Shown: positions 6,481-13,082 of the stretch, piece by piece
How the letters are laid out: the number at the start of each line of letters is the position of its first letter
Position numbering within the stretch: the stretch's first letter is position 1
Notes under the pieces: generated by a model
The model's database searches: none
What the model saw: the letters and a program-made list of their open reading frames with translations, nothing else
Told to the model about the DNA's origin: nothing
Made by a program: the position numbers and the translations under genes
Source of the DNA: CAVXYC01 sp046154735
GTDB taxonomy: Bacteria > Chloroflexota > UBA6077 > JACCZL01
NCBI GenBank assembly: GCA_046154735.1
Contig: JBJXFJ010000217.1
Location: 1-13,598, forward strand
Direction: 5' to 3'
Length of the DNA: 13,598 nucleotides

Positions 6481-7407
6481 GTGGCGGCAGTTGTGACGCC
6501 CGTTATCTTCCAGAGCTATCGGGAGCTTGGGCCGCGAGAGGTATTCGATCTGGGTATACTTTCGCGGGACAGACCCGTGGCGTTCACCATTTCCGATCTC
6601 CATGACTTGATGCAGCTACTCGAGAAGCAGCCCGAGTGGCGGGCGGAGCTGCGTCGTGCGCTGTTGTCGGACGAGCTGCTTGAGATGCCCCAGATTCTCC
6701 GTGATCTAGCAAAGTCGCAAGTGCGGACCGAAGAGCGAGTCGCCGGGATCGAGCAGCAGCTCGAGGCGTTAGCGGCGGCGCAGGTGCGGAGTGAGGAGCG
6801 AGTCGCTGGGATCGAGCGGCAGCTCGAGGCGTTGGCAGCGGCGCAGGTGCGGACTGAGGAGCGAGTAAGTGAAATCGGGCGTCAACTCGACGAGTTGACG
6901 CGGGCTATTCAGCAGTTGACGGCTCAAGTTTCCCGCCTCGCGCTCACACAGGACAGGATCGCCGCGGATGTTGGAAGGCTTAAGGGCAGCGATCTCGAGC
7001 GCCGATTCGAGCGATTCGCCCATGCGTACCTCAGCCGGTGGATTCGCCGAGCCCATGTGCTCACTAGCGAGGAATTAGCGGGGATTGCCGATGATGCCGA
7101 AGAAAGTGGGACGATCACGGAAGGGGAACGCATGGATCTCCTCCGGGTTGATGCAGTAGTCCGCGGCCGGCTGCGTGCCGATCAGCGCCTGGTCTATATG
7201 GTTGCAGAAGTCTCCTGGGGCGTGGGCATGGGCGACGTCGGACGAGCAGCCCACCGTGCCGGACTGCTCGCTCGGTCAGGCTTGGAAGCAATTCCCGTGG
7301 TGGTGGGCGAATCAATCACCGCGGAGGCACAGTCCTTCGCGCCAACCGTCGGTGTTGAGTCCCTCGTGCTGCGAACATTTGACGGCGAGGACCCCGCGTC
7401 GGAGTAA
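6481..7407 (+). CDS. Coiled-coil protein with C-terminal PD-(D/E)XK-like domain, function unknown
   Basis: I recognise the layout but no function. The 308 residues fall into three parts. Residues 30-75 hold a predicted helical segment (SDLHDLMQLLEKQPEWRAEL and on). Residues 73-165 form a long coiled coil, including three 21-residue repeats (80-142), each exactly three heptads and encoded by 63-bp DNA repeats. Residues 170-300 look like a restriction-nuclease-like fold: Asp224 in LLRVDAVVRGR and Glu243 in MVAEVSWG are spaced as in PD-(D/E)XK sites, but the expected Lys two residues later is Ser245. Similar coiled-coil/nuclease-like proteins are, from memory, common multi-copy families in Chloroflexota and cyanobacteria. 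No membrane segment or signal peptide is seen. The start is GTG 6481 with AGGAG 9 nt upstream; GTG 6493 is an alternative. It diverges from the UbiD-family gene across 165 bp. Confidence 0.75.
   Translation: MAAVVTPVIFQSYRELGPREVFDLGILSRDRPVAFTISDLHDLMQLLEKQPEWRAELRRALLSDELLEMPQILRDLAKSQVRTEERVAGIEQQLEALAAAQVRSEERVAGIERQLEALAAAQVRTEERVSEIGRQLDELTRAIQQLTAQVSRLALTQDRIAADVGRLKGSDLERRFERFAHAYLSRWIRRAHVLTSEELAGIADDAEESGTITEGERMDLLRVDAVVRGRLRADQRLVYMVAEVSWGVGMGDVGRAAHRAGLLARSGLEAIPVVVGESITAEAQSFAPTVGVESLVLRTFDGEDPASE
6718..6906 (+). repeat. Three tandem 63-bp in-frame repeats encoding coiled-coil heptads
   Basis: Units run 6718-6780, 6781-6843 and 6844-6906. Units 1 and 2 are nearly identical at DNA level (QVRTEERVAGIEQQLEALAA versus QVRSEERVAGIERQLEALAA), while unit 3 has diverged in its second half. 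Each unit is exactly 21 codons, so copy-number change would keep both reading frame and heptad phase. Confidence 0.85.
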
Positions 7408-7572
7408 TCGCCACTCCTCAGATGTCGAGCATTGGTAAGAATGCCCCCCGACTCTCTCGGGCCCGGCCCATCGCTAGAAGCGGTTGGATGAAAGTGTCCA
7501 GGGTGGCGTGGAGTCGGGCCAGAGAGGTCGCGAAGCCAACGTGACTCCCCCAATTGAGAGAGCCTTCAGCGT

Positions 7573-7605
7573 CCTGAGCTGAGCTCAGGGCTGCGAGCCC
7601 TCAGC
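7573..7605 (+). promoter_or_regulatory. Two overlapping, mutually exclusive hairpins upstream of the MFS gene
   Basis: CCTGAGCT (7573-7580) pairs perfectly with AGCTCAGG (7582-7589). The second arm also belongs to another hairpin, 7583-7592 with 7596-7605 (nine of ten pairs, 3-nt loop). Both cannot form at once, a layout used in attenuators and switches, but no T-run or known riboswitch core is visible. It lies in the 278-bp gap 7408-7685, where I saw no gene. Confidence 0.35.
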
Positions 7606-7666
7606 ATGTGCGAGCAGCCCGGAGCCATGCGTCCTAGGCAGCGCTCGGTTCAAATGACATAGCATC

Positions 7667-7680
7667 AGCTCCGTGGAGCT
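7667..7680 (+). promoter_or_regulatory. Perfect palindrome that contains the MFS gene's ribosome binding site
   Basis: AGCTCC (7667-7672) and GGAGCT (7675-7680) form a perfect palindrome with a 2-nt centre. Its right arm includes GGAG (7675-7678), 7 nt before the ATG at 7686, so it is the likely Shine-Dalgarno. The site could be an operator for a dimeric regulator, or an RNA hairpin that hides the binding site. Confidence 0.45.
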
Positions 7681-7685
7681 CCGCG

Positions 7686-8993
7686 ATGTCCCCAACTAAC
7701 TCTCCCGGAACAGAGGGAGCCGTAATTCGGCAGCGCCCGCGCTTCTTCTATGGCTGGGTCATTGTGGGCGTGGCGTTTCTGTGCGAGGCGGTGGCATTTG
7801 GCGCCGGGCACGCCTCGTTCGCGGTCTTTCTGCAGCCCATGAGCGATGATCTGGGTTGGAACCGGACAGTACTCAGTGGCGCGGTGGCCGTCCAGAGTCT
7901 GGTCAACATCATGGTGACACCCCTGATGGGCGTCATGCTGGATCGATATGGGCCACGGGTGATCATGGTCATGGGCGCATGCGTGGCGGCCGTGAGCTAT
8001 CTGCTAATGGGCGCGGTATCGGAGCCCTGGCAGTTTTACGTGCTCTTTACCCTGGCCACGGCACTCGGCCTTAACGAGCTGGGAAATCTGGTCACCAGCA
8101 CCACCGTGGCCAAATGGTTCGTGCGTCGTCGCGGTCGCGCGCTGGCATTAAGCAGCATCGGGCTCAATGTGGGAGCGGTGGTGCTGACGCCCTCAGTGGC
8201 CGTCCTGATTGGCGTGGCTGGCTGGCGGTCCACGTGGACAATTCTGGGCTTCCTGGTGGCCGGCATTGTCATTCCCTGCGCGTTCCTGTTTCGGCGGACG
8301 CCGGAAGATATGGGACTCTTACCGGATGGTGATACGGAGCCGGTCGGTCCACGATCGCCAGGTATGGCTGCGCCGTCCTCGGAGAAAAGCTGGCAATTAG
8401 CCGAGGCTCTTCGGCAACCCACCACCTGGATATTAGTAATGGCGTTCAACCTCGTTGGTCTGGTGGCGTCTGGGTTGAATCAACACACGGTGGCCTATTT
8501 GAAAGACACGGGGCTCTCATTGGTGGAAGCCGCTAGCGTATTTGCGTTCAGCCATGTCATCACCATTGGAGCAAAAGTGCTCTGGGGGACGATTTCCGAT
8601 CGTATCCCTGTCCGATATTGTCTTACCGCCAGCAACCTTTTTCGCGTTGTCGGTCTCTGGTCGCTTCTGATTATCCCCGGCTCATGGGGGCTCTATGGTT
8701 TCGTCCTGGGGACTGGTATGGGCCAGGGCCTGGGCCTCCTTCAGCCGAAGATCTGGGCTGACTACTATGGTCGGACGTTCCTCGGAACGATCCGAGGCGT
8801 ACTGCATCCGTTCAGTGTTATAGCGAACGTGGCGGGGCCGCTCTTCGCGGCCTATGTTTATGACTTGACGCAGGACTATACGCTGGCGTTCTGGGCGTTT
8901 AGTGCCTCGGCATGCGCCTCAGCCGTCCTGGCATTTGTCGCCCGCCCACCCGTGCATCCATCTGCGAGAATAGCCACGCGCGGCCACGCGTGA
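7686..8993 (+). CDS. Major facilitator superfamily transporter, oxalate/formate or monocarboxylate-type
   Basis: The product is an inner-membrane secondary transporter of 435 residues, the normal length for a 12-helix MFS protein. The first helix follows RFFYGWVIVGVAFL (residues 19-32), a start typical of the oxalate:formate antiporter / monocarboxylate-porter-like branch, as is FAVFLQPMSDDLGW (45-58). Motif A in the loop between helices 2 and 3 reads GVMLDRYGPR (82-91), and a degenerate copy GTISDRIPVR lies at 301-310 in the second half. KWFVRRRGRALALSS (143-157) is another family hallmark. A hydrophilic central loop spans about 203-236. The substrate cannot be told from sequence. GGAG lies 7 nt before the ATG, inside a palindrome. 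The gene is flanked by a repeat-rich gap and by the nuo promoter 45 bp downstream, so it is probably transcribed alone. Confidence 0.88.
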   Translation: MSPTNSPGTEGAVIRQRPRFFYGWVIVGVAFLCEAVAFGAGHASFAVFLQPMSDDLGWNRTVLSGAVAVQSLVNIMVTPLMGVMLDRYGPRVIMVMGACVAAVSYLLMGAVSEPWQFYVLFTLATALGLNELGNLVTSTTVAKWFVRRRGRALALSSIGLNVGAVVLTPSVAVLIGVAGWRSTWTILGFLVAGIVIPCAFLFRRTPEDMGLLPDGDTEPVGPRSPGMAAPSSEKSWQLAEALRQPTTWILVMAFNLVGLVASGLNQHTVAYLKDTGLSLVEAASVFAFSHVITIGAKVLWGTISDRIPVRYCLTASNLFRVVGLWSLLIIPGSWGLYGFVLGTGMGQGLGLLQPKIWADYYGRTFLGTIRGVLHPFSVIANVAGPLFAAYVYDLTQDYTLAFWAFSASACASAVLAFVARPPVHPSARIATRGHA

Positions 8994-9037
8994 ATCACTG
9001 CTCACCGTATCCCACCGCGTGTTCCCGGCGAGTTGCA

Positions 9038-9043
9038 TATAAT
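9038..9043 (+). promoter_or_regulatory. Perfect -10 box (TATAAT) upstream of the nuo cluster
   Basis: TATAAT matches the sigma-70 -10 consensus at every position and is preceded by TTGCA, nearly an extended -10 (TG two bases away instead of one). No good -35 hexamer was found 16-18 bp upstream. Transcription would begin near 9050, giving a leader of about 26 nt before nuoA. It lies in the 82-bp gap after the MFS gene, just where an operon promoter is expected. Confidence 0.6.
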
Positions 9044-9075
9044 GGCCCCGGGACGGAAGATTTGAAATCGTTGGA

Positions 9076-9438
9076 ATGCTCTTGATTGAGACATATGGCC
9101 CAGTCGCGCTCTTTTTGGTCGTCGCGCTGATTTTTCCGCTTGTGCCGTTGGGACTGTCGCAGTTGTTGGCGCCCAAGCGTCCCGACTCGGTGAAATCGCA
9201 GCCGTATGAAAGCGGGATGACCACCATTGGGCCCACGCATATCCAGTTTCGAACTCGGTATTACTTATACGCACTGATCTTTGTCATTTTTGACGTGGAA
9301 GTGCTCTTCCTGTTCCCATGGGCCGTTGCATTTGAGCAGCTTGGCACCTTTGCACTTATAGAGATGGCGATATTCGTTGCGTTTCTACTGGTGGGGTATG
9401 CCTACGCCTGGCGTAAAGGTGACCTCGAGTGGATGTAA
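9076..9438 (+). CDS. nuoA: NADH-quinone oxidoreductase subunit A
   Basis: NuoA is a small membrane subunit of proton-pumping complex I near the quinone chamber. The 120 residues form three hydrophobic helices (about 8-30, 61-83 and 92-110). Family markers are YESG (44-47) in the first loop and RYYLYALIFVIFDVEVLF (61-78), which carries the conserved acidic pair Asp73 and Glu75 in helix 2. It is the first gene of the cluster, 33 bp after the TATAAT box. The ATG at 9076 has only a weak purine-rich stretch upstream. The gap to nuoB is 24 bp. Confidence 0.95.
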   Translation: MLLIETYGPVALFLVVALIFPLVPLGLSQLLAPKRPDSVKSQPYESGMTTIGPTHIQFRTRYYLYALIFVIFDVEVLFLFPWAVAFEQLGTFALIEMAIFVAFLLVGYAYAWRKGDLEWM

Positions 9439-9462
9439 CAATCGCCCATCGGAGCCCTGGCG

Positions 9463-10068
9463 ATGTCAGTGAATAATCAAGATAAATTCAATCTCACATA
9501 TCCAACAGTCATCAACATCGAGGCTGACACCACCACACTGGATTTCGCTCAGCCTAAACCGGCCGATCAGATTCTGGAATCGCGCCTGGATGTGCCCTGG
9601 GATCTCAAGGGGCATGCCATGGTGACGTCGCTGGACTCATTGGTTGCCTGGGCGCGCACCTCGTCGCTCTGGCCAATGACGTTTGGTCTTGCCTGTTGCG
9701 CAATCGAGATGATGGCGGTTGGGACCGCGCGTTTTGACATCGCGCGATTCGGTGCGGAGGTGTTTCGCCCCTCGCCGAGGCAGGCGGATGTGATGATCGT
9801 CTCGGGCACGGTCACGACAAAGATGGCGCCCGCGGTGCGGCGACTTTACGATCAGATGTCGGACCCCAAGTATGTGATAGCCATGGGCACGTGTGTGATC
9901 GCTGGGGGGCCTTACCAGGGCTCCTACAGCACTGTGCCGGGCATCGATAATTTCTTGCCGGTTGATGTGTACATTGCTGGCTGCCCTCCGCGTCCAGATG
10001 CACTCTTGCACGCAATCATGCAGCTCCAGCGCAAAATTACCAGCGAAGCAGCCACGGGCAAGAGCTAG
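9463..10068 (+). CDS. nuoB: NADH-quinone oxidoreductase subunit B
   Basis: NuoB holds iron-sulfur cluster N2, which passes electrons to quinone in the peripheral arm of complex I. All four ligand cysteines are present: adjacent Cys78 and Cys79 in GLACCAIEMMAVG, Cys144 in AMGTCVIAGG and Cys174 in AGCPPRP. The 201 residues include about 50 N-terminal residues before the conserved core, within the range of bacterial NuoB. GGAG lies 8 nt before the ATG at 9463. It lies 24 bp after nuoA and 20 bp before nuoC, so it is part of one transcript. Confidence 0.96.
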   Translation: MSVNNQDKFNLTYPTVINIEADTTTLDFAQPKPADQILESRLDVPWDLKGHAMVTSLDSLVAWARTSSLWPMTFGLACCAIEMMAVGTARFDIARFGAEVFRPSPRQADVMIVSGTVTTKMAPAVRRLYDQMSDPKYVIAMGTCVIAGGPYQGSYSTVPGIDNFLPVDVYIAGCPPRPDALLHAIMQLQRKITSEAATGKS

Positions 10069-10088
10069 GGCGGAGAGAACGAAGGCGT

Positions 10089-10889
10089 ATGGCTGACGAA
10101 GCAAACGGAAATCCGCTCGCGCGAACTGACGATATGGCCGGTATGGGCCCGGCGGATCGGGCGCGACTCTATAAGGAGCGCGCAGCCGCGGCAGGGATTG
10201 GACGGGCTCCAGCGCAAGCGAGCGAGGCTGCCGCTCCCGCGTCGCCCGCCGCGCCGGCACCTGCGGCCCCCAAGCCAGCCGTCGCTCAGTCAGCGCCACC
10301 GCCCGCTGCCGCCAAGCCCGCGGCCGCTCCCGTTCCAAAGGTCGATGAGCCGCCCGCGGATCCGGATGAGTTGCCCGTGCTCAAAGCTATCGTTCCCGAT
10401 CTTAAGTGGGAGCGTGTGCACGGCTATGTGGAAGTCACGATTGATCGGGACAGGCTGGTGCCCGCCGCTCGGGCCCTGCGCGATGAGCTGGGCTATGACT
10501 ATCTCTCATCAATTACTGCGGTTGATTGGAAAGATCGGCTGGAGCTGCTGTACCACTTCTATAGCTACGACTATGAACGGCAGGCCGGCTGTCTCGTACT
10601 TCGGGTCTCGCTTGAGCCCGAGCCCAATCCATTGGTGGATTCCCTCACGCCCATATTCCCCGGGGCCGATTACCAGGAGCGCGAGGTCTATGACCTCATG
10701 GGAATCAAGTTTGCGGGGCACCCGGAGTTGAGGCGCATTCTCCTGGATGATGATTTCCCAGGACATCCTCTCCGAAAGGATTTCGAGATGGATTTCCAAT
10801 ACGTGCTCGTTCACCATCTGCGTTACGGCGCGGATCAACAGCGCGAAACGCCACTCTCTGGCCGCACCGCGGAGTACGACCATGTTTGA
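10089..10889 (+). CDS. nuoC: NADH-quinone oxidoreductase subunit C with Ala/Pro-rich N-terminal extension
   Basis: NuoC is a soluble subunit of the peripheral arm that contacts NuoD near the quinone site. The conserved NuoC domain spans about residues 96-240, with the hallmark PGADYQEREVYDLMGI (191-206) and RRILLDDDFPGHPLRKDF (215-232). It is separate from NuoD, not a NuoCD fusion. Before the domain lies an unusual extension of about 95 residues: a charged start (PADRARLYKER, 21-31) and an Ala/Pro-rich linker (about 32-92) that looks disordered. The linker makes the protein 266 residues long, more than most stand-alone NuoC. The ATG at 10089 follows nuoB by 20 bp. The stop overlaps the nuoD start by 8 bp. 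No good internal start just before the core was seen, and the linker stays in frame, so it is probably translated. Confidence 0.94.
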   Translation: MADEANGNPLARTDDMAGMGPADRARLYKERAAAAGIGRAPAQASEAAAPASPAAPAPAAPKPAVAQSAPPPAAAKPAAAPVPKVDEPPADPDELPVLKAIVPDLKWERVHGYVEVTIDRDRLVPAARALRDELGYDYLSSITAVDWKDRLELLYHFYSYDYERQAGCLVLRVSLEPEPNPLVDSLTPIFPGADYQEREVYDLMGIKFAGHPELRRILLDDDFPGHPLRKDFEMDFQYVLVHHLRYGADQQRETPLSGRTAEYDHV

Positions 10890-12015
10890 GGGCGCCACTA
10901 TGGAGGTGATGGAGCCCAACGAAGAGGGCAAAATGACCCTCAACATGGGCCCCCAGCACCCCAGTACGCACGGAGTGTTTCGCCTGGTCCTTCAGCTTGA
11001 TGGTGAGACGGTCATATCGGCTCGGCCCGTCATGGGCTACCTCCATCGGTCGACGGAAAAGCTGGGCGAGGCCCGCACCTGGGTACAGGCGGTCACGCTC
11101 ACCGACCGCATGGACTACCTTGCGCCCATGTCGAACAATCTCGCCTATGCCCTGGCTGTGGAGAAGCTCACTGGGTTGGAGGTGCCGGAACGGGGCGAGT
11201 ACATACGGGTCATCACGGTTGAATTAAATCGACTGGCCAGCCATCTCGTCGCTATTGGCACGTTTGGGGCAGACGTGGGTACGTGGTTCACGCCCCTGGT
11301 CTACGCGTTCCGTGAGCGGGAGGAGATCCTGGATCTCTTCGGTCTTTGCGCGGGCGTGCGGATGAACCCCAGCTATGTCCGCTTCGGCGGGGTTGCTCGG
11401 GATCTCTCCCCGGAATTCATCGCCCGTGCCCGAGCTTTTGTGGATACGATGCCAGGCAAGATCGATGAGTATGAGTCACTGCTGACCAATAACGAAATCT
11501 TTCGAGCTCGTACGATCGGCGTCGGTTATCTGCCGCCTGAGCTGGCCAAGGCGTTTAGCATCACCGGTCCAATTGCCCGGGCCAGTGGGATCAACTACGA
11601 CGTACGTCGGGCCGAGCCGTATAGCATCTACGATCGCTTTGCCTGGGATGTGCCGATTCGCTACAACGGAGACTGTTACGACCGATATCTGGTGCGAGTC
11701 GCTGAGATGCGCGAGACCGTGCGGATTCTTCAGCAGGCTCTGGCAGAGATTCCGGAGGGAGAGTTCCGCGCGCGGCTGCCCAAGGTGCTGCGACCCCCCA
11801 AAGGCTCAGCGTACGCGCGCATTGAGGCCCCCAAGGGCGAGCTCGGGTTTTTCCTGGTATCGGATGGCACCACTACGCCGTATCGATTCAAAGTCCGCGC
11901 TCCTAGCTTTATCAATCTCGGAGTGCTGTCACAACTTGCGATCGGTCACAAAGTGGCGGACGCCGTGGTGATCCTCGGAAGCTTTGACATCGTGATGGGT
12001 GAGGTGGATCGGTAG
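10882..12015 (+). CDS. nuoD: NADH-quinone oxidoreductase subunit D
   Basis: NuoD forms the quinone-reduction pocket of complex I together with NuoB and NuoH. The 377 residues match the family. GPQHPSTHG (residues 23-31) and DRMDYL (75-80) supply His30 and Tyr79, which by spacing correspond to the quinone-binding His/Tyr pair of NuoD. The C-terminus FDIVMGEVDR is the usual end. The frame is open upstream to 10747 inside nuoC, but the ATG at 10882 has GGAG 7 nt before it and gives a normal N-terminus; ATG 10900 is an alternative. The start overlaps nuoC by 8 bp and the stop overlaps nuoH by 1 bp, which indicates translational coupling. No nuoE, nuoF or nuoG follows. Confidence 0.96.
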   Translation: MFEGATMEVMEPNEEGKMTLNMGPQHPSTHGVFRLVLQLDGETVISARPVMGYLHRSTEKLGEARTWVQAVTLTDRMDYLAPMSNNLAYALAVEKLTGLEVPERGEYIRVITVELNRLASHLVAIGTFGADVGTWFTPLVYAFREREEILDLFGLCAGVRMNPSYVRFGGVARDLSPEFIARARAFVDTMPGKIDEYESLLTNNEIFRARTIGVGYLPPELAKAFSITGPIARASGINYDVRRAEPYSIYDRFAWDVPIRYNGDCYDRYLVRVAEMRETVRILQQALAEIPEGEFRARLPKVLRPPKGSAYARIEAPKGELGFFLVSDGTTTPYRFKVRAPSFINLGVLSQLAIGHKVADAVVILGSFDIVMGEVDR

Positions 12016-13076
12016 TGGAATTCATCAACAACCCATTCGGCTTCATCCGAGATCTCCTCTATGGGGTATTGCTCGGTTTCATGCCGGATTGGCTGGCCAC
12101 GGGCCTCCTGAGCTTCCTTGGCATTGCAATCCTCTTCGCCATCATTCCGGTGGTGGTGATGGCACTCGTCTACTTCGAGCGTAAGGTCATAGCGCGCATG
12201 CAGGATCGCTATGGGCCAAATCGCGTTGGTCCGTTTGGCATACTGCAGCCCGTGGCAGACGCGCTCAAACTGCTCACTAAGGAAGACATCGTCCCGGCAG
12301 GTGCTGATAAGCTCTTGTTTGCGCTGTCACCGATCATTGTGCTGAGTGCGTCACTGATGGTCTGGGCCGTGGTGCCTTTTGCGCCGGGACTGGCCGTGGC
12401 TGATCTCAACGTGGCAGTGCTGTTCGTCATCGCCATGAGCGGCCTACCTAGCATCGGTTTTGTGATGGCTGGCTGGGCCTCCGATAACAAGTATTCATTG
12501 CTGGGCGGCATGCGCGCCGCGGCGCAGTTTGTCAGCTACGAAATCCCCGGGATTCTGGCGGTGCTCGTTCCCGTGCTGTTGGCCGGGTCCATGTCACTGC
12601 AAGACATCGTGCGTGCTCAGTCGGCCGGTAACTGGTACCTGTTCTACTTCCCGATCGGTCCGCTGGCGTTCTTGATCTTCCTGATCGCGGGGACGGCTGA
12701 AAGCAATCGAACCCCGTTTGATCTGGTGGAAGCTGAGTCTGAGATTATCGCCGGATTTCATACGGAGTACAGCGGAATGCGCTTCGCGCTGTTCTTCCTG
12801 GCTGAATATGCCAACGTCTTTGTCATCTCGGCCCTTGGATCGGTGTTCTTTCTGGGCGGTTGGGACGGACCGATATTGCCCCCATACGTCTGGTTCATGG
12901 CCAAGGTGAGTGCCTTAGTCTTTGTGTTCTTCTGGTTCCGCGGGACTTTGCCGCGGCTCCGATACGATCAATTGATGCATTTTGCGTGGAAGCGGCTCTT
13001 CCCGATCGCGCTGGCAAATGTCGCTTTGACGGCGCTGGCGATCGTCTACGTGCTGCCTCTGCTGGGCCTGAGGTAA
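12015..13076 (+). CDS. nuoH: NADH-quinone oxidoreductase subunit H
   Basis: NuoH is the membrane subunit that links the quinone chamber to the proton-pumping arm. The 353 residues carry about eight hydrophobic helices. Signature segments are YFERKVIARMQDRYGPNRVG (residues 53-72), AESNRTPFDLVEAESEI (228-244) with its cluster of conserved Glu residues, and FRGTLPRLRYDQLM (308-321). The start is GTG at 12015, whose first base is the last base of the nuoD stop (TAGTG), with GAGG about 10 nt upstream inside nuoD. The gap to nuoI is 6 bp. The gene follows nuoD directly, in place of the nuoEFG block of 14-gene clusters. Confidence 0.96.
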   Translation: MEFINNPFGFIRDLLYGVLLGFMPDWLATGLLSFLGIAILFAIIPVVVMALVYFERKVIARMQDRYGPNRVGPFGILQPVADALKLLTKEDIVPAGADKLLFALSPIIVLSASLMVWAVVPFAPGLAVADLNVAVLFVIAMSGLPSIGFVMAGWASDNKYSLLGGMRAAAQFVSYEIPGILAVLVPVLLAGSMSLQDIVRAQSAGNWYLFYFPIGPLAFLIFLIAGTAESNRTPFDLVEAESEIIAGFHTEYSGMRFALFFLAEYANVFVISALGSVFFLGGWDGPILPPYVWFMAKVSALVFVFFWFRGTLPRLRYDQLMHFAWKRLFPIALANVALTALAIVYVLPLLGLR

Positions 13077-13082
13077 TCGACG

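Noticed and set aside
7447..7461. CCCGA and TCGGG inverted repeat after the coiled-coil gene as a terminator
   Set aside because: The stem is only 5 bp and no T-run follows, so it is not better than chance in GC-rich sequence.
7500..7506. AGGGTGG, similar to the start of the T-box sequence in leaders of amino-acid genes
   Set aside because: The following bases (CGTGGAG) do not continue the T-box motif, no specifier stem or antiterminator was recognised, and the next gene is not a typical T-box target.
9637..10338. Minus-strand open frame of 233 codons
   Set aside because: It runs antisense to nuoB and the start of nuoC, its product is rich in Arg, Pro and His with no recognisable motif, and the sense genes are certain.
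10747..10881. Upstream extension of the nuoD frame by 45 codons
   Set aside because: It overlaps the conserved end of nuoC, has no NuoD-like sequence, and the ATG at 10882 has a good Shine-Dalgarno.
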